41,592 bases of DNA, taken from contig PLSD01000035.1 in assembly GCA_003164135.1 (NCBI GenBank), positions 4,072 to 45,663 of the forward strand. The letters run 5' to 3'. Shown here in pieces: positions 32,374-41,592 of this stretch; the first letter of the stretch is position 1; every line of letters begins with the position of its first letter. The notes under the pieces are model-generated. The model was not told the DNA's origin and searched no databases. It saw only the letters and a list, made by a program, of their open reading frames with translations. A program made the position numbers and the translations under genes. Source of the DNA: Acetobacteraceae bacterium. GTDB taxonomy: Bacteria; Pseudomonadota; Alphaproteobacteria; Acetobacterales; Acetobacteraceae.

Positions 32374-35300
32374 ATGAGCGCCAGAACCATCATGGACGGC
32401 AACACCGCCGTCGCCCACGTCGCCTATCGCATCAACGAAGTCTGCGCGATCTACCCGATTACGCCGTCTTCGACGATGGCGGAACTTGCCGATCAATGGG
32501 TGGCGGAGGGCCTCACCAATATCTGGGGCAATGTTCCAATCGTGCAGGAGATGCAGAGCGAGGGCGGGGCGGCGGGTGCCGTGCATGGCGCTCTGCAATC
32601 CGGGGCGCTTACCACCACCTTTACCGCATCGCAGGGTCTGCTGCTGATGCTCCCGAACATGCTGAAAATCGCCGGGGAACTGACCTCGACCGTCTTTCAC
32701 GTCGCTGCGCGCTCGGTCGCGACCTCGGCGCTGTCGATCTTCGGCGATCATTCCGATGTTATGACGGTCCGCGCAGCCGGCTTCGCACTTCTTTCTTCCG
32801 CCTCGGTGCAGGAAGCGCATGATTCCGCGTTGATCGCGCAGATGGCAACGCTGGAATCACGCATCCCCTTCCTGCATTTTTTCGACGGCTTTCGGACCTC
32901 GCATGAGTTGAACACGCTCGACCTGCTGTCCGATGCCGATATTCGCGCGATGATCGATGACGATCTGGTGCGCGCCCATCGTGCCCGCGCGCTTAACCCG
33001 GAACATCCCTTCATCCGCGGCACGGCGCATAATCCGGACACTTATTTCCAGGCGCGCGAGGCGGTGAACCCCTATTACGAGCGGGTGCCGGGCATCGTCG
33101 AGGCCGCGATGGACCGTTTTGGCGCCATCACTGGCCGCCATTACGGGCTGTTTGAATATGACGGCGATCCCGAGGCCGAGCGGGCTCTGGTATTGATGGG
33201 TTCCGGCGCCGAGACTGCGCGCCAGACGGTGGCGGCACTACGGGCGGCAGGGGAAAAGATCGGCGTTCTGCAAGTTCGTCTTTTCCGGCCCTTCTCTGTG
33301 CGCCACATGCTCGCCGTGCTTCCCACTTCCGTGCGCCGTATCGCCGTGCTGGAACAAACGAAGGAGAGCGGCGCAACGGGCGAGCCGCTTTTTCAGGATG
33401 TGGTGACTGGCCTGGCGGGTGCCGTCAGCCGGGGCAATTGGCCGTCTTTGCCGCTCGTTATCGGCGGCCGCTACGGCATTTCCTCGAAGGATTTCACGCC
33501 GTCCATGGTCAAGGCGGTGTTTGACGAGCTTAAATCAGCTACGCCGAAGACCAGTTTCACCATCGGCATCAACGATGATGTCAGCCACACGAGCCTGAAA
33601 TTCGATCCAGGCTTCACGATTGAGGCTGCCTCTGTCACGCGCGCGGTGTTCTACGGCCTTGGCGCTGACGGTACGGTTGGCGCCAACAAGAATAGCGTGA
33701 AAATCATCGCCGAGGATGCCGGGCTCTTCGCGCAGGGCTACTTCGTCTATGACTCGCATAAATCCGGGGCGCAAACCGTGTCGCATCTTCGCTTCGGGCC
33801 TGAGCCAATCCACGCACCGTATCTTATTGCGCAGGCCAGCTTCGTCGCCTGCCACCAGTTTGGCTTCCTCGAGAGGCAAGACATCCTACGTGTCGCCGCG
33901 CCGGGCGCGACTTTCCTTCTCAACGCATCCTACCCGCCTGATGAGATCTGGGATCATCTACCCCGGCCAGTCCAGCGCAGCATTATCGACAAAAAGCTGC
34001 GGCTGTTCCTCATCGACGCCTCGGCCGTGGCCAAACAGGTTGGCCTCGGCACGCGCACGAACACCGTGCTGCAAACCTGCTTCTTTGCTATTTCCGGCGT
34101 ACTCCCGCGCGACCAGGCCATCGACCAAATCAAGAAAGCCATTCGCAAGACCTACGGCCGCAGGGGACAATCCGTCATTGACGAGAATTTCGCGGCGGTT
34201 GACGGAACTCTCCTTAATCTGCACGATGTTCCGGTGCCGGCCAGCGTAACCAGCACCGCCGAACTCCCGCCGCTCGTCCCGGCCAATGCGCCTGCCTTCG
34301 TCAGGGATGTTACCGCGCGCATATTCGCCAGTGAGGGCGACCAGATCCCCGTCAGTCTGATGCCAGCGGATGGCACCTTCCCTTCCGGTACCAGCGCTTA
34401 TGAGAAACGCAACATTTCCGATGTTGTGCCAGATTGGCGCGCCGATCTCTGCATTCAATGCGGGCAATGCAGTTTCGTCTGCCCGCACAGCGTCATCCGC
34501 TCGCGTTATTACAACGAGGACCAGCTCGCCACGGCGCCGCAGGGGTTCAAATCGGCAGCGGTCAACGCACGTGGTTATCCCGAAGCCCGTTTTACTCTGC
34601 AATTTTACGTCGAAGACTGCACGGGATGCGGCCTCTGCATAGAAGCCTGCCCCGCCACCAGCCCGCGCGAGCCTGATGTCAAGGCGATCAATCTTGTCGA
34701 TAAGCTGCCGATCCTGGAACGGGAGCGGACGAATATCGGCTTCTTCGAGACCCTTCCCGTCAACGACCGCGCCCGGGTTGATTTTTCCAATGTCCGGGGC
34801 GTGCAGTTCCTTGAGCCGCTGTTCGAGTTCTCCGGCGCCTGCGCGGGTTGTGGCGAGACGCCTTATCTCAAATTGCTGAGCCAGCTTTTCGGCGACCGGG
34901 CGCAAATTGCCAACGCCACCGGCTGTTCCTCGATCTACGGCGGCAATCTGCCCGTGACGCCCTGGACCGTGAACCATGAAGGCCGCGGGCCGGCTTGGTC
35001 TAATTCACTTTTCGAGGACAATGCCGAGTTCGGCCTCGGGTTCCGCCTCGCTGCCGATAAGCACGTCGACCTTGCGCTGTCGTTGCTCGCCGGGCTGGCC
35101 GGAAAAGTTGGTCCCGACCTCGCGCACGTCATTGCAACGGCACCGCAGATCCAGGAATCGGAGATCCGGGCGCAGCGTGTGCGCGTTGCGGCGCTGAACG
35201 TGAAGCTGTTGGCGCTGCCTGAAGAGACTGCGGCCCGCGATCTGCTCTCGGTGGTCGATCATCTCGTCCGGCGCAGCATCTGGATCGTGGGCGGGGACGG

Positions 35301-35973
35301 CTGGGCCTATGACATCGGCTATGGTGGTCTTGACCATGTATTAGCGTCTGGCCGCAATGTGAATGTGCTTGTGCTGGATACGGAGGTATATTCCAATACC
35401 GGCGGTCAGGCTTCGAAAGCAACGCCGCTCGGGGCAGTGGCAAAATTCGCGGCTGCGGGCAAGCGGACGGCCCGCAAGGATCTGGCGCTGCAAGCCATTG
35501 CCTATGGCAATGTTTACGTCGCGCAGGTGGCGATGGGCGCCAACCCGCAGCAGACGCTCGAAGCTTTCCGTGAGGCCGAGGCTTACGATGGCCCGTCGCT
35601 GATTCTTGCGTACAGCCACTGCATTGCCCACGGCATCGATATGCGGTTCGGCATGAAGCAACAGGATTTGGCGACGGCCAGCGGCTATTGGCCGCTCTTC
35701 CGTTTTAACCCGGCGATGCGTACGATTGGCGAGGCTCCCTTCCGGCTTGATTCGCCGCGGCCGCATATACCGTTCAAGGACTATGCCTATAACGAGATCC
35801 GCTACCTGTCCCTGGCGCAATCGCGCCCCGCGGAAGCCGCTGGCATTTTGGCAATGGCCCAACGCGGGGTCACTGAAAAATACCGGCAATATGAGGACCT
35901 CGCGATGCGGGATGGCAGCCGCTTTAACCCTGATGTTCCTGAAATGCCGGATGATAAAACTTCACCGGCATGA
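32374..35973 (+). CDS. nifJ: Pyruvate:ferredoxin (flavodoxin) oxidoreductase
   Basis: This 1199-residue single-chain PFOR starts YPITPSS-type (IYPITPSSTMAE) with the pyruvate-binding domain I. The gamma/transketolase-C and CoA domains follow, then two 4Fe-4S motifs (Cys693-703 and Cys749-759). The thiamine-diphosphate region contains ACAGCGETPY, GDGWAYDIGYGGLDHV and DTEVYSNTGGQASKATP. It converts pyruvate and CoA to acetyl-CoA, CO2 and reduced ferredoxin, or the reverse, and is oxygen-sensitive in most hosts. It starts 18 bp after the GltD-like gene. The nearby FixK box fits expression at low oxygen. Pairing with PEP synthase would allow pyruvate made by the reverse reaction to enter gluconeogenesis. 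Confidence 0.96.
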   Translation: MSARTIMDGNTAVAHVAYRINEVCAIYPITPSSTMAELADQWVAEGLTNIWGNVPIVQEMQSEGGAAGAVHGALQSGALTTTFTASQGLLLMLPNMLKIAGELTSTVFHVAARSVATSALSIFGDHSDVMTVRAAGFALLSSASVQEAHDSALIAQMATLESRIPFLHFFDGFRTSHELNTLDLLSDADIRAMIDDDLVRAHRARALNPEHPFIRGTAHNPDTYFQAREAVNPYYERVPGIVEAAMDRFGAITGRHYGLFEYDGDPEAERALVLMGSGAETARQTVAALRAAGEKIGVLQVRLFRPFSVRHMLAVLPTSVRRIAVLEQTKESGATGEPLFQDVVTGLAGAVSRGNWPSLPLVIGGRYGISSKDFTPSMVKAVFDELKSATPKTSFTIGINDDVSHTSLKFDPGFTIEAASVTRAVFYGLGADGTVGANKNSVKIIAEDAGLFAQGYFVYDSHKSGAQTVSHLRFGPEPIHAPYLIAQASFVACHQFGFLERQDILRVAAPGATFLLNASYPPDEIWDHLPRPVQRSIIDKKLRLFLIDASAVAKQVGLGTRTNTVLQTCFFAISGVLPRDQAIDQIKKAIRKTYGRRGQSVIDENFAAVDGTLLNLHDVPVPASVTSTAELPPLVPANAPAFVRDVTARIFASEGDQIPVSLMPADGTFPSGTSAYEKRNISDVVPDWRADLCIQCGQCSFVCPHSVIRSRYYNEDQLATAPQGFKSAAVNARGYPEARFTLQFYVEDCTGCGLCIEACPATSPREPDVKAINLVDKLPILERERTNIGFFETLPVNDRARVDFSNVRGVQFLEPLFEFSGACAGCGETPYLKLLSQLFGDRAQIANATGCSSIYGGNLPVTPWTVNHEGRGPAWSNSLFEDNAEFGLGFRLAADKHVDLALSLLAGLAGKVGPDLAHVIATAPQIQESEIRAQRVRVAALNVKLLALPEETAARDLLSVVDHLVRRSIWIVGGDGWAYDIGYGGLDHVLASGRNVNVLVLDTEVYSNTGGQASKATPLGAVAKFAAAGKRTARKDLALQAIAYGNVYVAQVAMGANPQQTLEAFREAEAYDGPSLILAYSHCIAHGIDMRFGMKQQDLATASGYWPLFRFNPAMRTIGEAPFRLDSPRPHIPFKDYAYNEIRYLSLAQSRPAEAAGILAMAQRGVTEKYRQYEDLAMRDGSRFNPDVPEMPDDKTSPA

Positions 35974-35996
35974 GGAGGAACGCAAAGGAATCTACC

Positions 35997-36998
35997 ATGT
36001 TGCTTGCAACACAGTATCTCGGCCTCTCACTGAAAAATCCGTTGATCGCCTCAGCGGCACCGCTCAACGCTCAGCTAGATCATCTGCGCGCCCTGGAAGA
36101 TGCCGGTGCCGCCGCCGTGGTGCTGCCATCGCTTTTCCAGGAGCAGATCGAGGCTGAGGCAGCGATCCATGAGCACATCATGAACAGCGCCGCGCATAAT
36201 TCTCCGGAGGCTTCGACTTACTTCCCGCAGACCGCCTCGGGACCTTACGGGGTTGGGCCAGATGCGTATCTCGATTTAATCCACCGCGCCCGCGCGGCAG
36301 TTGCCATTCCCGTCATCGCCAGCTTGAACGGGTCTTCTGAAGCCGGGTGGATTGAATACGCCAAAATGATGCAGCAGGCGGGGGCACATGCCATCGAACT
36401 AAACATGTATTTCATCCCGATCGATATAGAATTGACCGGGCAGAATATCGAAGACCGTTACGTCGGCATCCTCGCCGCTGCCCGCCGCGCCGTAAGTATT
36501 CCCTTGGCGCTAAAAGTTTCACCCCAGGTCAGTGCATTCGGCAATCTGGCCCAGCGGCTGCACGCAAACGGCGCTGACGGGCTGGTGCTTTTCAACCGTC
36601 TGTTACAGCCCGACATCGATCTTGCAACATTACGACTCACACAGGGTGTGCATCTGAGCACACGTGCCGAAATGCCGCTCTCGCTGTCGTGGATCGCGCT
36701 TTTGGCCGGCCGCTGCGGGGCGTCATTGGCCGCATCCACCGGCGTGGAGGAGGCTGATGACGTCATCAAATATCTCCTGGCCGGCGCGGATGTGGTGATG
36801 ACAACCTCGGCTCTGCTGCGACACGGCGCTGGACATCTTACCGGGCTTCTGAATGGTCTGGAGACATGGATGGAGGCCCGCCAGTTTGCCTCGGTCTCCG
36901 ATCTGCGCGGCCTGATGAGTTGGAGCCGCTCCCGTCATAAGGAATTTTATGGGCGGCCGAGTTACATGAAGATGCTCGAGACCGGCGTCACCGGTTAG
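35997..36998 (+). CDS. Dihydroorotate dehydrogenase-like flavoprotein
   Basis: The ATG at 35997 has AAAGGA upstream and gives 333 residues. The N-terminus [17 protein letters not shown] and later [32 protein letters not shown] and [35 protein letters not shown] follow the class-1 dihydroorotate dehydrogenase TIM barrel with FMN-phosphate site. Relatives annotated 'dihydroorotate dehydrogenase-like' commonly sit next to nifJ, and a role in pyrimidine synthesis is not implied. It starts 23 bp after nifJ, third gene of the operon. The true substrate is unknown; an accessory redox role with PFOR is an inference. Its stop overlaps the convergent enolase stop by four bases. Confidence 0.85.
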   Translation: MLLATQYLGLSLKNPLIASAAPLNAQLDHLRALEDAGAAAVVLPSLFQEQIEAEAAIHEHIMNSAAHNSPEASTYFPQTASGPYGVGPDAYLDLIHRARAAVAIPVIASLNGSSEAGWIEYAKMMQQAGAHAIELNMYFIPIDIELTGQNIEDRYVGILAAARRAVSIPLALKVSPQVSAFGNLAQRLHANGADGLVLFNRLLQPDIDLATLRLTQGVHLSTRAEMPLSLSWIALLAGRCGASLAASTGVEEADDVIKYLLAGADVVMTTSALLRHGAGHLTGLLNGLETWMEARQFASVSDLRGLMSWSRSRHKEFYGRPSYMKMLETGVTG

Positions 36999-38290
36999 TC
37001 GATGCGGCCCTGTCCAGGGGCTTGAACAACATGCGCGAGTTCTGCGGCCGCTCCCAGTTCCGCTTCAATTTCCAGCAGCCGGTTGTATTTCGCGATCCGC
37101 TCACTGCGGCAGGCCGAGCCTGTCTTGATCTGGCCACCGCCCATTGCCACGGTGAAATCGGCCATGAAACTATCCTCGGTTTCGCCGGAACGATGCGAAA
37201 TCACATAGCGCCATCCAGCCTCCCGGCAAAGGGTAATGGCCTGCATGGTCTCGGTGACGGTGCCGATCTGGTTCAGTTTAATGAGCACGGCGTTGGCGGC
37301 CTTCTCGGCGATGCCGCGGCGGATGAAGCTGGGATTGGTGACAAAAATATCGTCCCCGACGATCTGCACACGGTCCCCCAGCAACGCGGTCATCCGGGAG
37401 AAGCCTGACCAGTCATTCTCGTCCAGGCAATCTTCCAACGAGACAATCGGATAGGTGCCGAGCCAGCTGGTGAACATAGCGATCATCTCGTCGCTTGTCT
37501 TGTGTCCCTGGCCCGATTTCGCGAGGTCGTAGATTCCATCCCTGAAAAACGAGCTGGCGGCGGGGTCCAGCGCGATGGCAATATCTTTACCGGGGCTGTA
37601 CCCGGCAGCCTTGATGGCCTCGACGATCAATTCGCAGGCTTCTTCATTGCTCTTCAGATTGGGAGCAAAGCCGCCTTCGTCGCCGACCGAGGTCGCATAG
37701 CCCTTTTTCTTGAGCAGTGCAGCCAGGGCATGGAACGTCTCGGCGCCGTACCGCAGCCCCTCAGAAAAACTGGGGGCCCCGACTGGCATTACCATGAATT
37801 CCTGAAAGTCGACGCTGTTATCGGCATGCTTGCCACCATTGAGGATGTTCATCATCGGCAGCGGCAGGCGTGTTGCGCCGGGGCCACCGAGATAGGCGTA
37901 TAGCGGCAAGCCAGCAGCCTGAGACGCGGCCCGTGCCACCGCCATGGAGACACCCAGAATGGCGTTGGCACCCAGCCTGGCTTTGTTGGGCGTGCCGTCG
38001 AGCGCGATCATCAGCGCGTCGATCTCAGCCTGGCGAGAGGGATCAAAGCCGATCAGCTTCGGGGCGAGCACATTATTAACGTTGGCAATTGCATTGCGCA
38101 CCCCCTTGCCGCCGTAGCGGGCCATATCGCCGTCGCGCAGCTCCACAGCTTCGTTTGCACCCGTTGAGGCACCGGAGGGCACCGAAGATGAAACTCTGAT
38201 GCCGTTATCGAGCGAAAGATGGACGCGAACGGTTGGGTTGCCGCGGGAATCAAGAATTTCATGGGCAAATATGGAGGAAATTTTTGTCAT
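36995..38290 (-). CDS. eno: Enolase
   Basis: This 431-residue enolase is full length. It has [14 protein letters not shown], the mobile loop [67 protein letters not shown] and the signature [18 protein letters not shown]. It interconverts 2-phosphoglycerate and PEP, linking gpmA and ppsA in this locus. It is divergent from ppsA across a 240-bp region carrying an FNR-like box, and convergent with the DHOD-like gene with a four-base overlap of stops. A second enolase elsewhere is possible because this copy sits in a specialised low-oxygen cluster. Confidence 0.97.
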   Translation of the reverse strand: MTKISSIFAHEILDSRGNPTVRVHLSLDNGIRVSSSVPSGASTGANEAVELRDGDMARYGGKGVRNAIANVNNVLAPKLIGFDPSRQAEIDALMIALDGTPNKARLGANAILGVSMAVARAASQAAGLPLYAYLGGPGATRLPLPMMNILNGGKHADNSVDFQEFMVMPVGAPSFSEGLRYGAETFHALAALLKKKGYATSVGDEGGFAPNLKSNEEACELIVEAIKAAGYSPGKDIAIALDPAASSFFRDGIYDLAKSGQGHKTSDEMIAMFTSWLGTYPIVSLEDCLDENDWSGFSRMTALLGDRVQIVGDDIFVTNPSFIRRGIAEKAANAVLIKLNQIGTVTETMQAITLCREAGWRYVISHRSGETEDSFMADFTVAMGGGQIKTGSACRSERIAKYNRLLEIEAELGAAAELAHVVQAPGQGRID

Positions 38291-38455
38291 TTACTTTTCC
38301 TTGGTAGAGTTATGCAAGCGCACGATAGTTTTATAGCCATAGCTATCTCTCCCGGCAAAGTCAGAGATTCGAACGCCGCTCGCAAACAACGCGATTGCAG
38401 TGACAATAGAGAACACTTGGCCTTTTTCAGAAAATGGTAAGTTATCTACTTCCCA

Positions 38456-38469
38456 TTGATCCAGATCAT
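38456..38469. promoter_or_regulatory. FNR/FixK-like box between eno and ppsA
   Basis: TTGATCCAGATCAT matches TTGAT-N4-ATCAA at nine of ten conserved positions. It lies 61 bp upstream of ppsA and 165 bp upstream of eno, so it is best placed for ppsA but could serve both. Confidence 0.65.
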
Positions 38470-38530
38470 GGCCGGGCTGATTGGCATCGTGGCACGCTAG
38501 CCACCACTGACAAAAAAGCAGGGGAAATCC

Positions 38531-40933
38531 ATGGCGATCCCACAATATGTTCGTTGGTTCAAGGAAATCCGGCTTGAGGATGTTCCCATGGTCGGCGGCA
38601 AAAATGCCTCACTTGGTGAGCTTCATGCTGCTTGCGCCTCGGAAGGTGTGCGCGTTCCCAATGGCTTTGCCCTCACTGCGGCTTCCTATCGCGACGCACT
38701 GGCGCAAGCCGGTGCCGTGCCCAAACTCCATGCGTTGCTGGACAGTCTTGATCAGACCGATATAGCGCTGCTGAGCGAACGCGCCGCCACGGCGCGCGAG
38801 ATCGTTTATGAGGCCACCAGCGGTGCTGAGCTGCGCCAGCAGATCATCACCGCCTATCGGCAACTGGAGGCTGAATGCGGACCAGGCTGCGCCGTGGCCG
38901 TGCGCAGCTCCGCTACCGCAGAGGATCTGCCCAACGCCAGTTTCGCCGGCCAGCATGATACTTATCTTAACATCCGGGGCGATGAGGCGCTGGTCGAAGC
39001 CTGCCGCCGCTGCTTCGCCTCACTCTTCACTGACCGCGCCATCGTCTATCGCGTCAATAATGGGTTCGATCACTTCAAAGTCGCGCTCTCCGTGGGGGTG
39101 ATGAAAATGATCCGCTCGGATCTCGGGGCCAGTGGTGTGATGTTCACGCTGGATACCGAATCCGGCTTCCGTGACGCGGTATTCATCACCGGTGTCTATG
39201 GTCTGGGTGAGACCATTGTGCAGGGCCATTCCGACCCCGACGAATTCTATGTCCATAAACCAACCTTTAAAAAAGGTTTCCGTGCGGTGCTGCGCCGCTC
39301 ATTGGGCAAGAAGCAGATGCGCATGATTTACGCTGACGCTGGCACCGGCGAGACCACACACGAATTCCCCATCACCGAAGCCGACGCCGCGCGTTTCTGT
39401 CTCAACGACACAGAGGTACTGAAGCTGGCCGAATACGCCATCGACGTCGAGGATCACTACTCAGAGCATGCGGGCCACCCGATGCCGATGGATATTGAAT
39501 GGGCCAAAGACGGCGAGGATGGCAATCTCTACATCGTGCAGGCGCGTCCTGAGACGGTCATTTCGCAGCGATCCATCGATTCTTTTACCACTTACAGCCT
39601 CAGTGGCACCGGTCCAATCCTCGCCACCGGGCGCGCGGTCGGCGAAAAAATTGTCACCGGCAAAGTACGGGTCATCGCTGATCCCAGTGAACTTGCCTCG
39701 TTCCAGCCCGGCGAGGTGCTGGTGGCCGACACCACCACTCCCGATTGGGAGCCGGTGATGAAAACCGCCGCCGCGGTCGTCACCAATCGCGGTGGCCGCA
39801 CCTGCCATGCCGCCATCGTCGCCCGCGAACTTGGCATCGCCGCGGTGGTTGGCGCCGGCGACGTGACGCGTACGCTGCAAACCGGCACCCTCGTCACCGT
39901 CTCCTGCGGCGAAGGTGATGTCGGCCATGTGTATGAAGGCAGCGTCGCCTTCGAGACCGCGCAAGTGCCGCTGACCGGCATTGAACACCCCAAGACCGCC
40001 ATTATGGTCAATCTTGGCAATCCCGATATCGCCTTTCGCAGCTCGATGCTGCCCAATGATGGGGTAGGGCTCGCGCGGATGGAATTTATCATCAGTGAGC
40101 ACATCGGCGTGCATCCAATGGCGCTCGCCAAACCTGAGACTGTGAAAGACTCTGCCACGCGCGCAGCCATCGCGAAGCTGGTGTCGCATTATGCGCAACC
40201 GTCTGATTTTTTTGTCGAACGCCTTGCGGAAGGTGTAGGCACCATCGCTGCCGCGTTTTATCCCAAACAGGTCATCGTGAGGCTTTCGGACTTCAAAACG
40301 AATGAATATGCCAGCCTCCTCGGTGGCAGTGAATTCGAACCCCACGAAGACAACCCGATGCTCGGCTTCAGGGGGGCCTCGCGCTATGCCCATCCCGCCT
40401 ATGCGGCCGGCTTCGCGCTCGAATGTGCGGCCCTACGCCGGGTGCGGGAAGTAATGGGGCTGACCAATCTGTGCATCATGGTGCCATTCTGCCGCCGCGT
40501 CGTCGAAGGCCAGGGCGTCATTGATGCCATGGCCGCACAAGGGCTCAAGCGCGGTGAAAATGGGCTTGAAATTTATGTGATGTGCGAAATCCCCAATAAC
40601 GTGATCCAGATTGATGCTTTTGCGGCCTTGTTCGACGGCTTCTCGATCGGCTCGAATGATCTGACGCAGCTCACTTTGGGTGTCGATCGCGATTCCGAAA
40701 TCGTCGCCTTCGATTTTGACGAAAGCGATCCGGGGATGCTGGAGATGTTCCGTCTCGCGGTTACCGGCGCCAAGCGCAATGGCCGTCACGTGGGAATTTG
40801 CGGCGAAGCTCCTGCAAACGACCCCGCAATTGCTCGTTTTCTCGTCGAGCTCGGGATTGACTCGATCAGCGTCAATCCCAGCAGCTTGGTCCGCACCATG
40901 ACGGTGGTCCGTGAAACGGAAGCTAAACGCTGA
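38531..40933 (+). CDS. ppsA: Phosphoenolpyruvate synthase (pyruvate, water dikinase)
   Basis: This 800-residue protein has the N-terminal PEP/pyruvate-binding ATP-grasp domain (VGGKNASLGEL, AVRSSATAEDLPNASFAGQ). The central swivelling domain carries the phospho-His (His426 in GGRTCHAAIVARELGI). The C-terminal TIM barrel has the acid/base Cys757 in GICGEAPAND, followed by FLVELGIDSISVNPSS. It makes PEP from pyruvate, ATP and water in the cytoplasm and is the entry to gluconeogenesis. The AGGGGA ribosome site is strong. With nifJ, eno, gpmA and pgk nearby, the locus can carry carbon from acetyl-CoA or pyruvate upward. An FNR-like box lies upstream. Confidence 0.96.
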   Translation: MAIPQYVRWFKEIRLEDVPMVGGKNASLGELHAACASEGVRVPNGFALTAASYRDALAQAGAVPKLHALLDSLDQTDIALLSERAATAREIVYEATSGAELRQQIITAYRQLEAECGPGCAVAVRSSATAEDLPNASFAGQHDTYLNIRGDEALVEACRRCFASLFTDRAIVYRVNNGFDHFKVALSVGVMKMIRSDLGASGVMFTLDTESGFRDAVFITGVYGLGETIVQGHSDPDEFYVHKPTFKKGFRAVLRRSLGKKQMRMIYADAGTGETTHEFPITEADAARFCLNDTEVLKLAEYAIDVEDHYSEHAGHPMPMDIEWAKDGEDGNLYIVQARPETVISQRSIDSFTTYSLSGTGPILATGRAVGEKIVTGKVRVIADPSELASFQPGEVLVADTTTPDWEPVMKTAAAVVTNRGGRTCHAAIVARELGIAAVVGAGDVTRTLQTGTLVTVSCGEGDVGHVYEGSVAFETAQVPLTGIEHPKTAIMVNLGNPDIAFRSSMLPNDGVGLARMEFIISEHIGVHPMALAKPETVKDSATRAAIAKLVSHYAQPSDFFVERLAEGVGTIAAAFYPKQVIVRLSDFKTNEYASLLGGSEFEPHEDNPMLGFRGASRYAHPAYAAGFALECAALRRVREVMGLTNLCIMVPFCRRVVEGQGVIDAMAAQGLKRGENGLEIYVMCEIPNNVIQIDAFAALFDGFSIGSNDLTQLTLGVDRDSEIVAFDFDESDPGMLEMFRLAVTGAKRNGRHVGICGEAPANDPAIARFLVELGIDSISVNPSSLVRTMTVVRETEAKR

Positions 40934-40971
40934 CAATTGACCAGCCTTGCCAGGAGTAGCGCTGTCCGCGG

Positions 40972-41592
40972 CTACGGCCGACCTTTGGAATCTATAGCTT
41001 GCCCCGTCAATAGGACGACAACAGATCTTGCTGCGACCCTATATGTCGCGCGTGTTACTGATGATGCGTCGCGCTCTGTGGTAAAATCCAACGGAGAATT
41101 CAGTGAGGTATCAACGATCCGGCGCCAATCTCCTGCTTCCTGAACGGAGAATTCTATGTCCTGCCAATAAGAGTTGATCATGACGTAGAGGTCGGCATCC
41201 GCCACCGTGCCCCCCCTGAGATAGAACGCGAGCGAATGTGATGTGGGACTGAGATCGGGCTTGGACATTGCGCCATACCAGGTAACGTCCTCACGCCAAC
41301 CGGCATTGCGGCCAATAGAGGGGTGGATCTTTCGGAAGGCGATCATCATTTCAAAAAATCGCAATATATCCGCATTGTCATTTGTAAGTGACCAGTCTAG
41401 CCATGTCGTTTCACTATCCTGGTCGTAGGGGTTTACGTTGCCGCCCTGCGTATTCATGAATTCGTCACCAGCTACGAACATCGGTACACCGTTAGACAGC
41501 ATTAGTAAGCAGCAGAAATTTTTTACTTGCTGCCGGCGCAGCTGCGCGACCTCTAGTGGTGCTCTATTTATACCAGCAGCCCTAAAGATTGA
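40972..41592 (-). CDS. glgX: Glycogen debranching enzyme GlgX, C-terminal part (start beyond window)
   Basis: The minus-strand frame is open from the right edge to a stop at 40972, 206 residues. NFCCLLMLSNGVPMFVAGDEF, TQGGNVNPYDQDSETTWLDW and HPSIGR are the end of the GH13 catalytic domain of GlgX/isoamylase-type debranching enzymes. The C-terminal beta domain follows (LAFYLRGG, LYVMINSYWQDIEFSV, RSVVVLL). These enzymes cleave alpha-1,6 branches of glycogen limit dextrins. A start at 41502 would cut the domain, so the gene continues to the right. It is convergent with ppsA, 38 bp apart, with no clear terminator between. Confidence 0.9.
   Translation of the reverse strand, partial: SIFRAAGINRAPLEVAQLRRQQVKNFCCLLMLSNGVPMFVAGDEFMNTQGGNVNPYDQDSETTWLDWSLTNDNADILRFFEMMIAFRKIHPSIGRNAGWREDVTWYGAMSKPDLSPTSHSLAFYLRGGTVADADLYVMINSYWQDIEFSVQEAGDWRRIVDTSLNSPLDFTTERDASSVTRATYRVAARSVVVLLTGQAIDSKGRP

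Noticed and set aside
35997..36998. Calling the DHOD-like gene pyrD of pyrimidine synthesis
   Set aside because: It is the third gene of a PFOR operon with no other pyr gene nearby and belongs to the PFOR-associated style of the family.
1..41592. Search for CRISPR arrays, tRNA and rRNA genes
   Set aside because: No short regularly spaced repeats, cloverleaf sequences or rRNA stretches were recognised by eye; only the 426-bp coding repeats and the dispersed boxes recur.

Overview
The window looks like chromosome of an alphaproteobacterium, most plausibly an acidophilic or microaerobic Acetobacteraceae/Rhodospirillales relative. I infer this from the moderately high GC, the tandem PAS sensors, the FixJ/FixK-style regulators, the OmpA and RcnB-like envelope proteins and the gene style; it is not proven. 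No rRNA, tRNA or CRISPR array was seen.

Region 1 (1-13.7 kb) is a regulatory and cell-envelope region. It holds a multi-PAS sensor (cut by the left edge) with a receiver protein, an OmpA-family protein, an RcnB-like periplasmic protein, a second receiver-only regulator, a DUF1003 membrane protein, a Thr-rich secreted protein plus lipoprotein pair, and several small proteins. At its centre is a Crp/Fnr (FixK-like) regulator, divergent from a very large protein fusing CheB, CheR, PAS, histidine kinase, two receivers and a FixJ/LuxR-type DNA-binding domain. A recurrent element, TGAGTAGTTTCCGAnnCT, lies in the intergenic spaces and points at the flanking genes. It resembles the FixJ site of the rhizobial fixK promoter as I remember it.

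Region 2 (14-27.4 kb) is catabolic. An APC-type amino-acid permease is divergent from an APH-fold small-molecule kinase translationally coupled to a class-III PLP enzyme of the phospho-lyase type. An SDR and a DeoR regulator follow, divergent around a perfect 13-bp palindrome, then an FAD amine/amino-acid oxidoreductase. Next come an amidohydrolase/CoA-transferase pair, a TetR-like regulator with an extra N-terminal helix-turn-helix, and an acyl-CoA dehydrogenase-like protein followed by a cytochrome P450. Substrates are unknown.

Region 3 (27.4-28.6 kb) is a scar: a frameshifted transposase remnant joined to the 3' end of a protein-L-isoaspartate methyltransferase gene, followed by a gap (GAPDH) gene with most of its middle deleted.

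Region 4 (28.6-41.6 kb) is a lower-glycolysis/gluconeogenesis and low-oxygen redox module: pgk, gpmA, a GltD-like flavoprotein with ferredoxin clusters, pyruvate:ferredoxin oxidoreductase (nifJ), a dihydroorotate-dehydrogenase-like protein, enolase, PEP synthase and the C-terminal part of glycogen debranching enzyme GlgX. A perfect FNR/FixK box precedes the nifJ operon and a one-mismatch box lies between eno and ppsA.

As a hypothesis, the window carries a FixLJ-FixK-like cascade: the fused sensor/FixJ protein acts through FixJ-type boxes on envelope and stress genes and on the FixK-like regulator, which in turn acts through FNR/FixK boxes on the PFOR/PEP-synthase module.
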